Of a stretch of 64,000 bases of DNA, positions 17,594 through 25,370 are shown piece by piece. Positions within the stretch are counted from its first letter, which is position 1. The number at the start of each line of letters is the position of its first letter. The stretch comes from an uncultured Flavobacteriales bacterium (GTDB lineage: Bacteria; Bacteroidota; Bacteroidia; Flavobacteriales; UBA1820). Where the stretch lies: NCBI GenBank assembly GCA_902478645.1, contig CABSLV010000001.1, positions 1 through 64,000 of the forward strand. The letters are read 5' to 3'. The translations under genes were made by a program, and so were the position numbers. The notes under the pieces are model-generated. The model had not been told where the DNA came from. It did no database searches and was given only the letters and a program-made list of their open reading frames with translations.

Positions 17594-18886
17594 CTATTCC
17601 AGTTCCTTCATCGCCGCATCCATCTTGGCCACGATCAGATCGTTGCGCAGGTTGCCCAGCGAACCGATGTGCGTATGGTTCAACTTCTTGTCCGGCGTAA
17701 AAGTCCCCTCAGCGATCTCGCGGCCCACCTTTTTGTACGCATCGCGGAACGGCATCCCCGAAAGCACCAGACGATTCACCTCCTCCACGCTGAAGATGTA
17801 GCGGTAGCGCGGATCGTCCAACAGGTCGCGGCTCACGCGGATATTGGCCAGCATGAAATCGGCCATGTCCAGACAGCTGTTCAACATGGACACCGCCGGG
17901 ACAAAACACTCCTTGAGCAGTTGCAGGTCGCGCTGATAACCCGAAGGCAGGTTGTTCTGGATCAGGATCAATTCGTTGGGCAGCGCCTGGATGCGGTTGC
18001 ATTTGGAGCGGATCAACTCGAACACATCGGGATTTTTCTTGTGCGGCATGATGCTCGACCCGGTAGTCAGTTCGTCGGGAAAGGACACGAAACCGAAGTT
18101 CTGGCTCATGTACAGGCAGATATCCATCGCCATCTTGGACAGCGTACCCGCCACGGAAGCCATGGCAAAAGCCGAAGTCTTTTCCAGTTTTCCACGGCTC
18201 ATCTGTGCCGCCACGGAATTGACCTTCATCTGCGAGAAGCCCAGCTCACGCGTAGTTACCTCGCGGTCGATGGGGAACGACGAACCGTACCCGGCCGCCG
18301 AACCCAAGGGATTCTGGTCGGCAATGCGGTACGCCGCGTTGAGCAGGTACACGTCGTCCACCAGGCTCTCGGCATACGCCCCGAACCACAACCCGAACGA
18401 AGAAGGCATCGCCACCTGAAGATGGGTGTAACCCGGCAGCAGAACATCCTTGTACTGCTCCGAGAGGGCAATAAGCCGATCGAAAAGCGTGCGCACGCCC
18501 CGGCGGATATGCAGCAATTCGTCCCGCACATACAGGTGCATGTCGACCAGCACCTGGTCGTTGCGCGAGCGGGCCGTATGGATCTTCTTGCCCGTATCGC
18601 CCAAACGCTCGGTGAGCATAAATTCGATCTTGGAGTGTACGTCCTCGAACTCGTCCTCGATCTTGAAACCGCCTTTTTCGATCTCCGCCCCGATGGCGTC
18701 CAATTCCCGGAGCACACCCTCGAGTTCCTCGTCGGTCAGCACCCCGATACGGTTCAGCATCACAGCCTGTGCCTTGTTGCCCTGCACGTCGTAGCGCGCC
18801 AGCACCTGATCCAGCACGCGGTCGTTCCCGACGGTAAACACATCTATCTTTTGATCGATGGAATATCCCTTGTCCCAGAGTTTCAT
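17594..18886 (-). CDS. argH: Argininosuccinate lyase
   Basis: 430 aa. Converts argininosuccinate to arginine and fumarate, the last step of arginine synthesis. The fumarase/aspartase signature GSSIMPHKKNP (residues 276-286) and catalytic GYTHLQ (His154) are present, as is HTARSRNDQV. It follows the M20 deacylase gene by 82 nt on the same strand, consistent with an arginine pair. Confidence 0.96.
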   Translation of the reverse strand: MKLWDKGYSIDQKIDVFTVGNDRVLDQVLARYDVQGNKAQAVMLNRIGVLTDEELEGVLRELDAIGAEIEKGGFKIEDEFEDVHSKIEFMLTERLGDTGKKIHTARSRNDQVLVDMHLYVRDELLHIRRGVRTLFDRLIALSEQYKDVLLPGYTHLQVAMPSSFGLWFGAYAESLVDDVYLLNAAYRIADQNPLGSAAGYGSSFPIDREVTTRELGFSQMKVNSVAAQMSRGKLEKTSAFAMASVAGTLSKMAMDICLYMSQNFGFVSFPDELTTGSSIMPHKKNPDVFELIRSKCNRIQALPNELILIQNNLPSGYQRDLQLLKECFVPAVSMLNSCLDMADFMLANIRVSRDLLDDPRYRYIFSVEEVNRLVLSGMPFRDAYKKVGREIAEGTFTPDKKLNHTHIGSLGNLRNDLIVAKMDAAMKELE

Positions 18887-18968
18887 ATTTTTCCTCGTTT
18901 TTATCTTTTGTATTTCCTTTTACTGCACCTGGTATCTTCTTTGCCAAAAGAAAGTTGCGCTCGTACTA

Positions 18969-20042
18969 TCATCCCACGAGCAATCGTTCCAGCAGCTGCC
19001 CGTACACCCGTATCCCCTGCTCCAATTCGGCCACCTCCACGTATTCGTCCGCCGTATGGGAACGTTCGGAAAGCCCCGGACCTATCTTCAGGCACGGGCA
19101 CGGCAGTAAAGCCGCATCCGACATCGTCGGCGAGCCGAACGAATCCAAGCCCAACGCACGCCCCGCCTCGACCAAAGGATGGTCCGAAGCAATGGCCCAC
19201 GCCCTGCGCCGCAACGAGCGCGCCTGCGCGTGCGCACCGATGAGCCCCTGCAAAGTGTCCATGATCTCCTGGTTGGTATAGGCATCGGTGGTGCGTATAT
19301 CCACCGTGAAGGTGCATTTATCCGGGATCACATTGTGCTGGATACCGGCCTGAACCATCGTAACGGTCATCTTTACCTTTCCCAACGTAGGCGACACCCG
19401 CGGAAACTCGTACCTGCGGATCGCCTCGATGTCCTTCACCGCTTTGTAGATCGCGTTGTCCCCCTCCTCGCGCGCCGCATGACCGCTGCGCCCCTGCGCC
19501 GTACAATCCACCACGATCAGCGACTTCTCGGCTACCGCCATCCGCATCCCGGTCGGTTCCCCGACGATCGCACAATCGATCGGAGGCAAATGTTCCCACA
19601 GTGCCGACACACCATCGGCCCCCGAGCACTCTTCTTCGGCTACCGCAGCCAAAGCCAGGTTGTACCGCAAGCCCTCCCGGGGATAAAAGCGCGCAAAAGC
19701 CTCGATCAACCCCACCAACGGAGCGCCCGCATCGTTGCTACCCAGCCCGTACAACCGCCCCTGCTCCAACGAAGCCCGGTACGGATCGCGCGTGTAACCG
19801 GCCGCCGGGCGCACCGTATCGTGATGCGAGCACAGCAAAAGCGTAGGGAGTTTCGGGTCGAAATGGCGGTTGAGGGCCCACACGTTGTTCTTGACCCTTT
19901 GCGCGGCGATACCCCGTCCCGAAAGGTGGGAGAGGAGATACTCGGCCGTGCCGTCTTCCTGCCGCGAGCAGGACGGTATCTCCACCAGATGAGCCAGATT
20001 ATCCAAGGCCGTAGCCAAGGCTTTTTCGATCGAGTACTCCAT
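18969..20042 (-). CDS. M20-family deacylase, probable N-acyl-citrulline/ornithine deacylase of arginine synthesis
   Basis: 357 aa from the ATG at 20042. M20 metal-site residues are visible: His73/Asp75 in CSHHDTV, Asp104 in GSNDAGAP, Glu137/138 in AEEECSG, Glu162 in VGEPTG and a C-terminal His in ERSHTADEY. Pairing with argH, and the known use of N-succinylated intermediates by Bacteroides, suggest it removes the acyl group from N-acyl-citrulline (ArgE'-like). Succinyl-diaminopimelate or acetylornithine substrates cannot be excluded. The ATG lies only 5 nt after a -7-like box at the end of a repeat unit, so the transcript may be nearly leaderless. Confidence 0.82.
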   Translation of the reverse strand: MEYSIEKALATALDNLAHLVEIPSCSRQEDGTAEYLLSHLSGRGIAAQRVKNNVWALNRHFDPKLPTLLLCSHHDTVRPAAGYTRDPYRASLEQGRLYGLGSNDAGAPLVGLIEAFARFYPREGLRYNLALAAVAEEECSGADGVSALWEHLPPIDCAIVGEPTGMRMAVAEKSLIVVDCTAQGRSGHAAREEGDNAIYKAVKDIEAIRRYEFPRVSPTLGKVKMTVTMVQAGIQHNVIPDKCTFTVDIRTTDAYTNQEIMDTLQGLIGAHAQARSLRRRAWAIASDHPLVEAGRALGLDSFGSPTMSDAALLPCPCLKIGPGLSERSHTADEYVEVAELEQGIRVYGQLLERLLVG

Positions 20043-20047
20043 GAGCG

Positions 20048-20055
20048 CAAAAATA
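20048..20055 (-). promoter_or_regulatory. Promoter-like -7 box at the end of the repeat, facing the M20 gene
   Basis: TATTTTTG on the minus strand, ending 5 nt before the ATG at 20042. This is the boundary of tandem repeat unit 1. In the second unit the same position reads TATTTTTA (20135-20140 region). Confidence 0.5.
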
Positions 20056-20222
20056 GTGAAAGGCGAGCGCAGCGGCAAACCGGGAAACGAAGTTTTCGGG
20101 TTGGACGAATGCCGAGCCGCCTCCTGTTTTATCTAAAAATAGTGAAAGGTGAGCGCAGCGGCAAACCGGGAAACGAAGTTTTCAGGTTGGACGAATGCCG
20201 AGAGCGCCTTCCTGTTTTATCT
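20049..20222. repeat. Two tandem copies (86 and 88 bp) of an interspersed repeat
   Basis: Unit 1 is 20049-20134 and unit 2 is 20135-20222. Both run from AAAAATAGTGAAAGG to CCTGTTTTATCT and differ at a few bases, including a 2-nt length change near GAGCCGCCTCC. The same family occurs inverted at 46373-46541. No ORF with coding character; apparent reading frames across it are short and spurious. Confidence 0.9.
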
Positions 20223-20232
20223 CAGAAAAACA

Positions 20233-21027
20233 TCAGAAATACGTAGGCTTGTCCCGCTCGGCCAAACTGTCGTCGGAAAAGCGGCGGATCTTTTCGTTGA
20301 GCCGGCGGAAAAATTCCGGCAGACGCGCCAAAGGCGCGCCCCCCCGCCACAGTTCTCCCGGCACGAACACCGTCAAGGCATGTTCCGTATGGTTACCTAT
20401 GCGGATCGCATCCTCGTCGGTCAATTCCTCCGGATAGTCGGCCAGCAGCACCAGTTGCACATCCGTCAGGCGAAGGGTGGACAGATCCGGACAAGCGCTG
20501 CCGCGAGGAATATCCCCATAGACATTTTCCAGGCGGTTGCGCCGGAGCAACTCGCTGACCAAATTCTGCCCCCCGGCCGCCGTATAGGGTTCCCGGGAGA
20601 AAAAGAAAGCCGTGCGCAACGCATCGGCCCCGCGTACCTGATCGGCCAGCAGGGAAAACCCGTATTCGGTCTTGGTAACGACCTTCTCCGCCTCGGCTGC
20701 CCGCCCCAGAACGTTTCCGATCCGGCGGAGGTTGTCGTACGCCTGCTCCAGGGTATCGCCTCCTACGGGGATCACCTCGGCCCCTTCCCGATCCAGGCTT
20801 TCACTCCGCCGAGGGTCGTAACCCGCCGGAACCAGCACCACATCGGGACGAAATTCCAGCACCTGCTCCACCGGTGCTTCGACATCTATCTTCGGCAACA
20901 AGGCATACAACGGGTCGGTGGGGCGTTTCTGCACCGCACATCCGGCCAACATCCTCCCGGCCGAGAGGGCAAACACCGTATCGGTACTCTCGGCACAAAG
21001 ACTCACTACGATCTTGTCGTTACGCAT
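20233..21027 (-). CDS. Helical-backbone metal receptor / ABC substrate-binding-like protein without signal peptide
   Basis: 264 aa resembling the periplasmic-binding domain of BtuF/FecB-type proteins (PF01497): KIVVSLCAESTDTVFAL near the N-terminus, EAPVEQVLEFRPDVVLVPAGYD, and YDNLRRIGNVLGRAAEAEKVV. There is no signal peptide or lipobox at the start, so it may be cytoplasmic or the annotated start may miss an export signal; no upstream in-frame candidate was found before the promoter at 21048-21055. No permease or ATPase is adjacent. Ligand (cobalamin, haem or siderophore in relatives) unknown. Confidence 0.7.
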   Translation of the reverse strand: MRNDKIVVSLCAESTDTVFALSAGRMLAGCAVQKRPTDPLYALLPKIDVEAPVEQVLEFRPDVVLVPAGYDPRRSESLDREGAEVIPVGGDTLEQAYDNLRRIGNVLGRAAEAEKVVTKTEYGFSLLADQVRGADALRTAFFFSREPYTAAGGQNLVSELLRRNRLENVYGDIPRGSACPDLSTLRLTDVQLVLLADYPEELTDEDAIRIGNHTEHALTVFVPGELWRGGAPLARLPEFFRRLNEKIRRFSDDSLAERDKPTYF

Positions 21028-21047
21028 ATCCTATTGTTTTTACGCTC

Positions 21048-21055
21048 CAAAGGTA
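21048..21055 (-). promoter_or_regulatory. -7 box upstream of the metal-receptor-like gene
   Basis: TACCTTTG on the minus strand, 21 nt before the ATG at 21027. Confidence 0.5.
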
Positions 21056-21105
21056 GGCATTCCGCCCCGGGGAGAAAAAAAATATCGCTCTCGACGCAAA
21101 ATTTG

Positions 21106-21136
21106 TTTGGATGTTTCGTTTTTGTGCGTATCTTTG
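21106..21136 (+). promoter_or_regulatory. Promoter of tRNA-Asp
   Basis: TTTG (21106-21109), 19-nt spacer, TATCTTTG (21129-21136), 18 nt before the mature tRNA 5' end. Confidence 0.8.
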
Positions 21137-21153
21137 CAACCGCTATCCAGAGA

Positions 21154-21227
21154 GGTTCGGTAGTTCAGCTGGTTAGAATACATGCCTGTCACGCATGGGG
21201 TCGCGGGTTCGAGTCCCGTCCGGACCG
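21154..21227 (+). tRNA. tRNA-Asp (GTC)
   Basis: Cloverleaf with acceptor GGTTCGG / CCGGACC (one G-U pair), discriminator G, D-arm TAGTTCAGCTGGTTAGAATA, anticodon stem CATGC / GCATG around loop CTGTCAC (anticodon GTC), and T-arm GCGGGTTCGAGTCCCGT. CCA is not encoded. Confidence 0.97.
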
Positions 21228-21229
21228 CG

Positions 21230-21270
21230 AAAAATCCTCCACAAATCCTTGTGGGGGATTTTTCATTTTT
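21230..21270 (+). terminator. Terminator after tRNA-Asp
   Basis: 15-bp stem AAAAATCCTCCACAA (21230-21244) / TTGTGGGGGATTTTT (21249-21263) with one G-U pair and a 4-nt loop, followed by CATTTTT. Confidence 0.85.
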
Positions 21271-21365
21271 ACTTCCCTCCGAAGAACCTCTTCTTCTCAA
21301 GGAAACCACCGTACATCCCCAAGCGCAAAACAAAAATCCTTACAAAGTTTTCCGCACATCACCCA

Positions 21366-21384
21366 GGCTTTCACTATTTTTGCG
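21366..21384 (+). repeat. Isolated end of the interspersed repeat, overlapping a promoter -7 box
   Basis: GGCTTTCACTATTTTTGCG matches the gene-facing end of the repeats at 20049-20222 and 46373-46541 and contains TATTTTTG (21375-21382), 17 nt upstream of the ATG at 21399. The rest of the repeat is not recognisable here. Confidence 0.6.
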
Positions 21385-21398
21385 ACAAAGCACCCCGG

Positions 21399-22040
21399 AT
21401 GAAAACCCTGCATATACTCCTTCCCCTTCTCGCCCTGGCCGCCTGCCAAGGATGCAGGCACCAAAACGGGATAGACCCCCGCTCCATCGAATACAACCTC
21501 CGGGCGGAGGAGGTTTTGCAGCGTTTTCTCCACGAGGGGATGCCCGATACTACCGCCTGGGCGCAGGCGGAAACCTTTTCCGATTCTGTGCGCATCCTCT
21601 TCCGGGACGTGGTGGACAGTTGCCAGACGTTGCTCGACTCGGCGGTAATGTACTCCCCGCAATCCCACCTCTACTACGCCCGGAAAGCAACCCTCTACCT
21701 GTACTGCCTGGACTACGGGAACGCCCTTGTCTGGATGAAAAAAGCCCTCGAAAAAAAGGACCTTCCCTCACTCCGGCTCAGCATCGGGATGCTGCTGCAA
21801 AAAATAGGGGACGAATCCCAAGCCCGGACCTGGTACCATCAGGCGGCCGACCGGTACCGCGCGCTCGATACCTTGTCGCAAGCCGACAAGGTAAATTATG
21901 CACTGGCCCTGGCCTTGGCCGGAGAAAAAGAACAGGCCCGCAAGGCCATCGACAGCCTGATAAAGGACACCCCGGCGCGGGAACAACTCCTGCGTGCGCT
22001 GGAAAATCCACAGGGGACCCTCGACGAGTTCCTCCCCTGA
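21399..22040 (+). CDS. TPR-like lipoprotein of unknown function
   Basis: 213 aa from ATG 21399, with a lipoprotein signal peptide MKTLHILLPLLALAAC (acylated Cys16). The frame is open further upstream but that part overlaps the tRNA and its terminator. The C-terminal two thirds look like helix pairs of tetratricopeptide type (YYARKATLYLYCLDYGNALVW, KIGDESQARTWYHQAADRY, ALALALAGEKEQARKAIDSL). Likely a periplasmic protein-interaction module. Confidence 0.72.
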   Translation: MKTLHILLPLLALAACQGCRHQNGIDPRSIEYNLRAEEVLQRFLHEGMPDTTAWAQAETFSDSVRILFRDVVDSCQTLLDSAVMYSPQSHLYYARKATLYLYCLDYGNALVWMKKALEKKDLPSLRLSIGMLLQKIGDESQARTWYHQAADRYRALDTLSQADKVNYALALALAGEKEQARKAIDSLIKDTPAREQLLRALENPQGTLDEFLP

Positions 22041-22191
22041 CGCCTTCCTTTCGCTCCGCGATCCCGTCTTTCCCTCCATTCCTGCGACCCTGTTTTTCAG
22101 CCGAGGCATCCAAAACCCCCAAAGCCCACTCCGGAAGGGCTCCCTCTGCGCTTCTTTTTTCAAAGAAAAGCCGATCTTTCGATAAAATCCT

Positions 22192-22199
22192 TACTTTTG
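22192..22199 (+). promoter_or_regulatory. -7 box upstream of the serine hydrolase
   Basis: TACTTTTG, 36 nt before the ATG at 22236. No clear -33. The remaining intergenic stretch (22041-22190) shows no other feature. Confidence 0.45.
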
Positions 22200-22235
22200 C
22201 TTTCGTCTAACCAATACTAATCTTTTTCAAATTCC

Positions 22236-23447
22236 ATGAAAAGTAAATTTTTAGCAGCGGCACTGCTATGCCTGGCCTTTGCCGTATCTTTCGAATCGCA
22301 GGCAAAAGGCCTGAAAAAAGCCTCTCCGGAATCCGCCGGTATGGACTCCGAACGATTGGAAAAAGTGGATCAGCTCATCTACGATGCCATCGACCAGGGC
22401 GAAATGCCGGGAGCCGTATTGGCCGTGGTAAGGGACAAAAAACTGGTCTATCTCAAAGCCTACGGCAACAAGAGCGTCTATCCCGACACCGTAGCCATGA
22501 CCACCAACACGGTCTTCGACCTGGCTTCGTGCAGCAAAGTCGTGGGGACCACCATGTCAATGATGCACCTGCTCGAATCGGGCGGATACCGCTTGTCCGA
22601 CCCCGTGAGCCAATACATCCCCGGCTTCCAGCCTTACGTCGATCCGGAAACGGGCGAAGAGACCGAGATCCGCATCATCGACCTGCTCACGCACACTTCG
22701 GGACTTCCCGGATATGTCTCCGCCGACAAGGTGATCAAAACCTACGGGAAAGCCGACCCCGATTCGCTGATGGCCTACATCTGCACGATGCCGCGCAATT
22801 TCAAACCGAAAACCGCGTACAAATACAGCTGCCTGAACTTCATCACCCTGCAAAACGTCCTGCAAAACATCACCGGCGAACTCCTGTGCGACTACGCGCA
22901 GCGTAACGTCTTCGACGTCCTGGGGATGGAACACACCACATACCGTCCGAAAGCATCCGGAAAGACGGAGATCATGAAACTGGTCGCCCCCACCACCGTA
23001 TCGGCCGACGGATCGGTTCTGCTGGGAGAGACCCACGACCCGCTGGCACACCTGCTCAACTTCGACAACTCGGGCAACGCCGGCGTATTCTCCAGTGCGG
23101 AAGACCTGGCTGTCCTCTGCGCCGCCCTGCTCAACGGTGGCGAGATCAACGGCCGCCGCGTATTGGGCAAACCGACTGTCGAGGCCATGCTCCGCGAACC
23201 GGAAACCACCAAAGGTATCGGACATGCCCTCGGTTGGGTGTCCTACAGCCAGAATACCATGAACCTGCTCGACCCGGAATACACCGTGGGGCATACCGGC
23301 TACACCGGCACGCAGATCATCATCGATCCGGTGAACGACGTGGCCATCATCCTGCTCGCCCACCGCGTACACCCGGTCGATAAAGGCAACCTGGCTCCCC
23401 TGCGCGGGAAAGTAGCCAACGTGGTAGCCGGATCGATCGTAAAATAA
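22236..23447 (+). CDS. Secreted serine hydrolase of the beta-lactamase/penicillin-binding (class C-like) superfamily
   Basis: 403 aa with a signal peptide ending near ESQA. SxxK nucleophile motif SCSK (Ser98/Lys101), second motif YSCLNF (Tyr-Ser-Cys instead of the usual Tyr-x-Asn), and an HTG-like third motif in VGHTGYTGTQ. Length and motifs fit PF00144 esterases/DD-peptidases of Bacteroidota; a true beta-lactamase role is unlikely from this pattern alone. Periplasmic, probably acting on peptidoglycan peptides or esters. The next gene starts 65 nt downstream. Confidence 0.85.
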   Translation: MKSKFLAAALLCLAFAVSFESQAKGLKKASPESAGMDSERLEKVDQLIYDAIDQGEMPGAVLAVVRDKKLVYLKAYGNKSVYPDTVAMTTNTVFDLASCSKVVGTTMSMMHLLESGGYRLSDPVSQYIPGFQPYVDPETGEETEIRIIDLLTHTSGLPGYVSADKVIKTYGKADPDSLMAYICTMPRNFKPKTAYKYSCLNFITLQNVLQNITGELLCDYAQRNVFDVLGMEHTTYRPKASGKTEIMKLVAPTTVSADGSVLLGETHDPLAHLLNFDNSGNAGVFSSAEDLAVLCAALLNGGEINGRRVLGKPTVEAMLREPETTKGIGHALGWVSYSQNTMNLLDPEYTVGHTGYTGTQIIIDPVNDVAIILLAHRVHPVDKGNLAPLRGKVANVVAGSIVK

Positions 23448-23512
23448 CCGGTCGCCCTACGGGCGCGGCCTTGACAGAAGACACCCGCATTTTCCATAAA
23501 GGAGGTATCCCT

Positions 23513-24193
23513 ATGAATCGCACCCTGTTTTTTTGGAGCATCGGCCTGTGCTTTTTCCTGGTCCTGGGCCTGGCACTGGGCACGGCGGCCAACGAAGTAT
23601 CCGACCAGGAGCAAACCCAGGCTGCCCTCGCCGACACACTCCCCATGCCGGCAGTCCCCCACCGGATCGGAAACAAGGTCTTGCGCGAACACATCGAACA
23701 GTTCGAGCAGAGACACGGGCAAGATCCGGATCATGCCCAGAGAGGGATTTCGGTATTCTGTCAGTCCTACCACTCGGGGCGGCAGTTGGATTCGTTGCGT
23801 TATGACATCACCTATACCGTCATCAACTTTCTGCCAACCTTCCCCTTTATCCTGTGCGACAGCATCCAGGGCAAACCGGTCGTCTTGTTTTTTCCCGACT
23901 TCTCCACCTCAGGTCCCGAATTTTACATCCCGGCCGAAGAAAACCTCGAACTGTTGAAAGGACATATCCCCAAGGAAGACTACCGCAGCATCCGCAAACG
24001 CTTGCGTGTACAGCGGGAACTGATCCGAAAGGACTATCAAAAGGCACTCCGAAAAGGCGGAAAAGACTCTCCCGCTCCGATGGACGAGGATGATTTCTTG
24101 CTCCTGGTCTGTGTTTCGGACTATCCTACCCTCACGCTGGTTTTCGACGGGGAGCAAAACCTGTTGCGCAGTTTCAAAAACTGGTACGATTGA
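23513..24193 (+). CDS. Hypothetical exported or membrane-anchored protein
   Basis: 226 aa from the ATG at 23513. This start is preferred because an AGGAGG Shine-Dalgarno lies about 9 nt upstream, unusual in this phylum, and because it begins directly with an N-terminal hydrophobic segment (LFFWSIGLCFFLVLGLALGTAA). The rest is soluble, with a basic helical stretch (SIRKRLRVQRELIRKDYQKALRKGGK) and no known motif. Followed by a terminator at 24204, so it ends the transcript that may begin at the serine hydrolase. Confidence 0.6.
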   Translation: MNRTLFFWSIGLCFFLVLGLALGTAANEVSDQEQTQAALADTLPMPAVPHRIGNKVLREHIEQFEQRHGQDPDHAQRGISVFCQSYHSGRQLDSLRYDITYTVINFLPTFPFILCDSIQGKPVVLFFPDFSTSGPEFYIPAEENLELLKGHIPKEDYRSIRKRLRVQRELIRKDYQKALRKGGKDSPAPMDEDDFLLLVCVSDYPTLTLVFDGEQNLLRSFKNWYD

Positions 24194-24203
24194 TCTTTAA
24201 CGC

Positions 24204-24234
24204 TCAGGCGGGCTTTTGCCCGCCTGACTTTTTT
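24204..24234 (+). terminator. Intrinsic terminator
   Basis: TCAGGCGGGC (24204-24213) / GCCCGCCTGA (24218-24227), TTTT loop, then CTTTTTT. Confidence 0.92.
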
Positions 24235-24286
24235 CTCTCCAAAGCGCCGCCCGAGGGAAAACCGCATAGAAAGACCCGCCGCCGCG

Positions 24287-24325
24287 AAAAAAAATCCCGC
24301 CGAACATTCGCTTCGGCGGGATTTT
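24287..24325 (-). terminator. Terminator of the YtxH/holin-like cluster
   Basis: 14-bp stem AAAATCCCGCCGAA (24291-24304) / TTCGGCGGGATTTT (24312-24325), 7-nt loop. The plus-strand A8 (24287-24294) is a U-run on the minus transcript. Confidence 0.9.
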
Positions 24326-24334
24326 CATGTTTTT

Positions 24335-24631
24335 TTATTCGTCCGTTGTTCCCTCTTCCTGCGGAGGTTCCTCCTGCCGGGGCGAGCGAAGACGCCCGAT
24401 CCACTGGCTCACCATCCGGTAACCCGACACCGCCGCCTCGATCACTCCGCAAAACGAAGCCACCTTAGCCGAGGCCGCTTCGACCAGATAGTCGAAGTCG
24501 AACAACCGGGCCGCCTGGCGGTAATCTTCCTTCAAACGCCCCTCCATACGCTCCAACTGCGTATCCACACGGACCCGCGCCGCCTTCACGTCGGACAGGG
24601 TTTTCAACTGTCGGTAGTCAATCCTCTCCAT
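24335..24631 (-). CDS. Small hypothetical protein (third gene of the stress/membrane cluster)
   Basis: 98 aa, charged N-terminal half with coiled-coil potential (ARVRVDTQLERMEGRLKEDYRQAARLF), a moderately hydrophobic middle (YLVEAASAKVASFCGVIEAAVSGY) and an acidic Pro-rich tail. Its start overlaps the end of the holin-like gene by 14 nt (24618-24631), pointing to one transcript. No family recognised. Confidence 0.65.
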   Translation of the reverse strand: MERIDYRQLKTLSDVKAARVRVDTQLERMEGRLKEDYRQAARLFDFDYLVEAASAKVASFCGVIEAAVSGYRMVSQWIGRLRSPRQEEPPQEEGTTDE

Positions 24632-25034
24632 CGCGCTTTCCCTCCGTCGAATATTTCACCTTCGTCGCGTCGTGTACCATCCGCCCCAGCATCCGCACCG
24701 CCCGGTCCACGATGAGCCGATCCCGGCGCAGATACACCACCCAGGCTGCCAGCAGGAACACCCCGCCGATGATCAGCAGCGCATAGAGCAGCGAACCGAT
24801 CCACAAAGCCAACGCCCAGGTAAGGGCCATCGCCAAAAATACCGTAGCGATCCCCGCCAGGACGATGAGCACCGCAACGGCAAAAAGCGTGTTGAACAGC
24901 CGGGCCAGGTTGTCGATCAGTGCCAGACGCGCACTGTCGGCACGGCACCAGGCGTAGTCTTTCAGGTCTGCCAGTGTCCGTTCGCTCCAGGTGGAGTCCG
25001 TGCGGGCGTCTTCGGAAGTTCTATACCCGTCCAT
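24618..25034 (-). CDS. Phage-holin-family (holin superfamily III / YqjE-like) membrane protein
   Basis: 138 aa with two adjacent hydrophobic segments (about residues 48-72 and 74-97: LFAVAVLIVLAGIATVFLAMAL, LWIGSLLYALLIIGGVFLLAAWVV), flanked by charged ends. This matches the short two-TM proteins annotated as phage holin family, which in free-living bacteria usually sit with YtxH-like genes and are linked to envelope stress rather than lysis. Third codon context and neighbours argue against a prophage. Confidence 0.75.
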   Translation of the reverse strand: MDGYRTSEDARTDSTWSERTLADLKDYAWCRADSARLALIDNLARLFNTLFAVAVLIVLAGIATVFLAMALTWALALWIGSLLYALLIIGGVFLLAAWVVYLRRDRLIVDRAVRMLGRMVHDATKVKYSTEGKRDGED

Positions 25035-25037
25035 CGG

Positions 25038-25259
25038 TTATTCCTTGGCGGATTTGGCGGCCTTCCGACTGACCTGATGCGCCGTTTCCTCCAGGCATTC
25101 CCCCACGCGTTCGAGGGCTTTTTCCTTTTCCTGACGGATCGTGCGGGCAATCTTCTTGCGCGTGTTTACCCCCGAATCGGGAGCGACCAGCAAGGCCACC
25201 GCTGCGCCTACTGCCGCGCCAGCCAAAAATGCGAACAAACTCTGTGCTTTCATCATCAT
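25038..25259 (-). CDS. YtxH-like small membrane protein
   Basis: 73 aa: one glycine-rich TM near the N-terminus (FLAGAAVGAAVALLVAPDSG), the motif VGAAVALLVAPxSG typical of YtxH/gas-vesicle-like proteins, then a basic amphipathic tail. Three consecutive Met codons open the frame, so the exact start is uncertain by two residues. First gene of a three-gene cluster (4 nt before the next). Confidence 0.82.
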   Translation of the reverse strand: MMMKAQSLFAFLAGAAVGAAVALLVAPDSGVNTRKKIARTIRQEKEKALERVGECLEETAHQVSRKAAKSAKE

Positions 25260-25304
25260 TAGGTTTTAGGTGGGACATTTCCCGGACACACCCGGGGTTC
25301 TTTA

Positions 25305-25312
25305 CAAATGTA
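25305..25312 (-). promoter_or_regulatory. -7 box upstream of the YtxH cluster
   Basis: TACATTTG on the minus strand, 45 nt before the YtxH-like start; no clear -33. Confidence 0.45.
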
Positions 25313-25370
25313 GGAAATCCTTTTTTAGGATGGACCTCCCCGGAACAAAATATTTGCCCCCCCTTTTTTC

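Noticed and set aside
20049..20222. CRISPR array
   Set aside because: Two near-identical 86-88 bp units without unique spacers and no cas genes.
24618..25034. Prophage signal from a holin-family protein
   Set aside because: No lysin, integrase or structural genes nearby; YtxH-like neighbour and terminators fit a chromosomal stress cluster.
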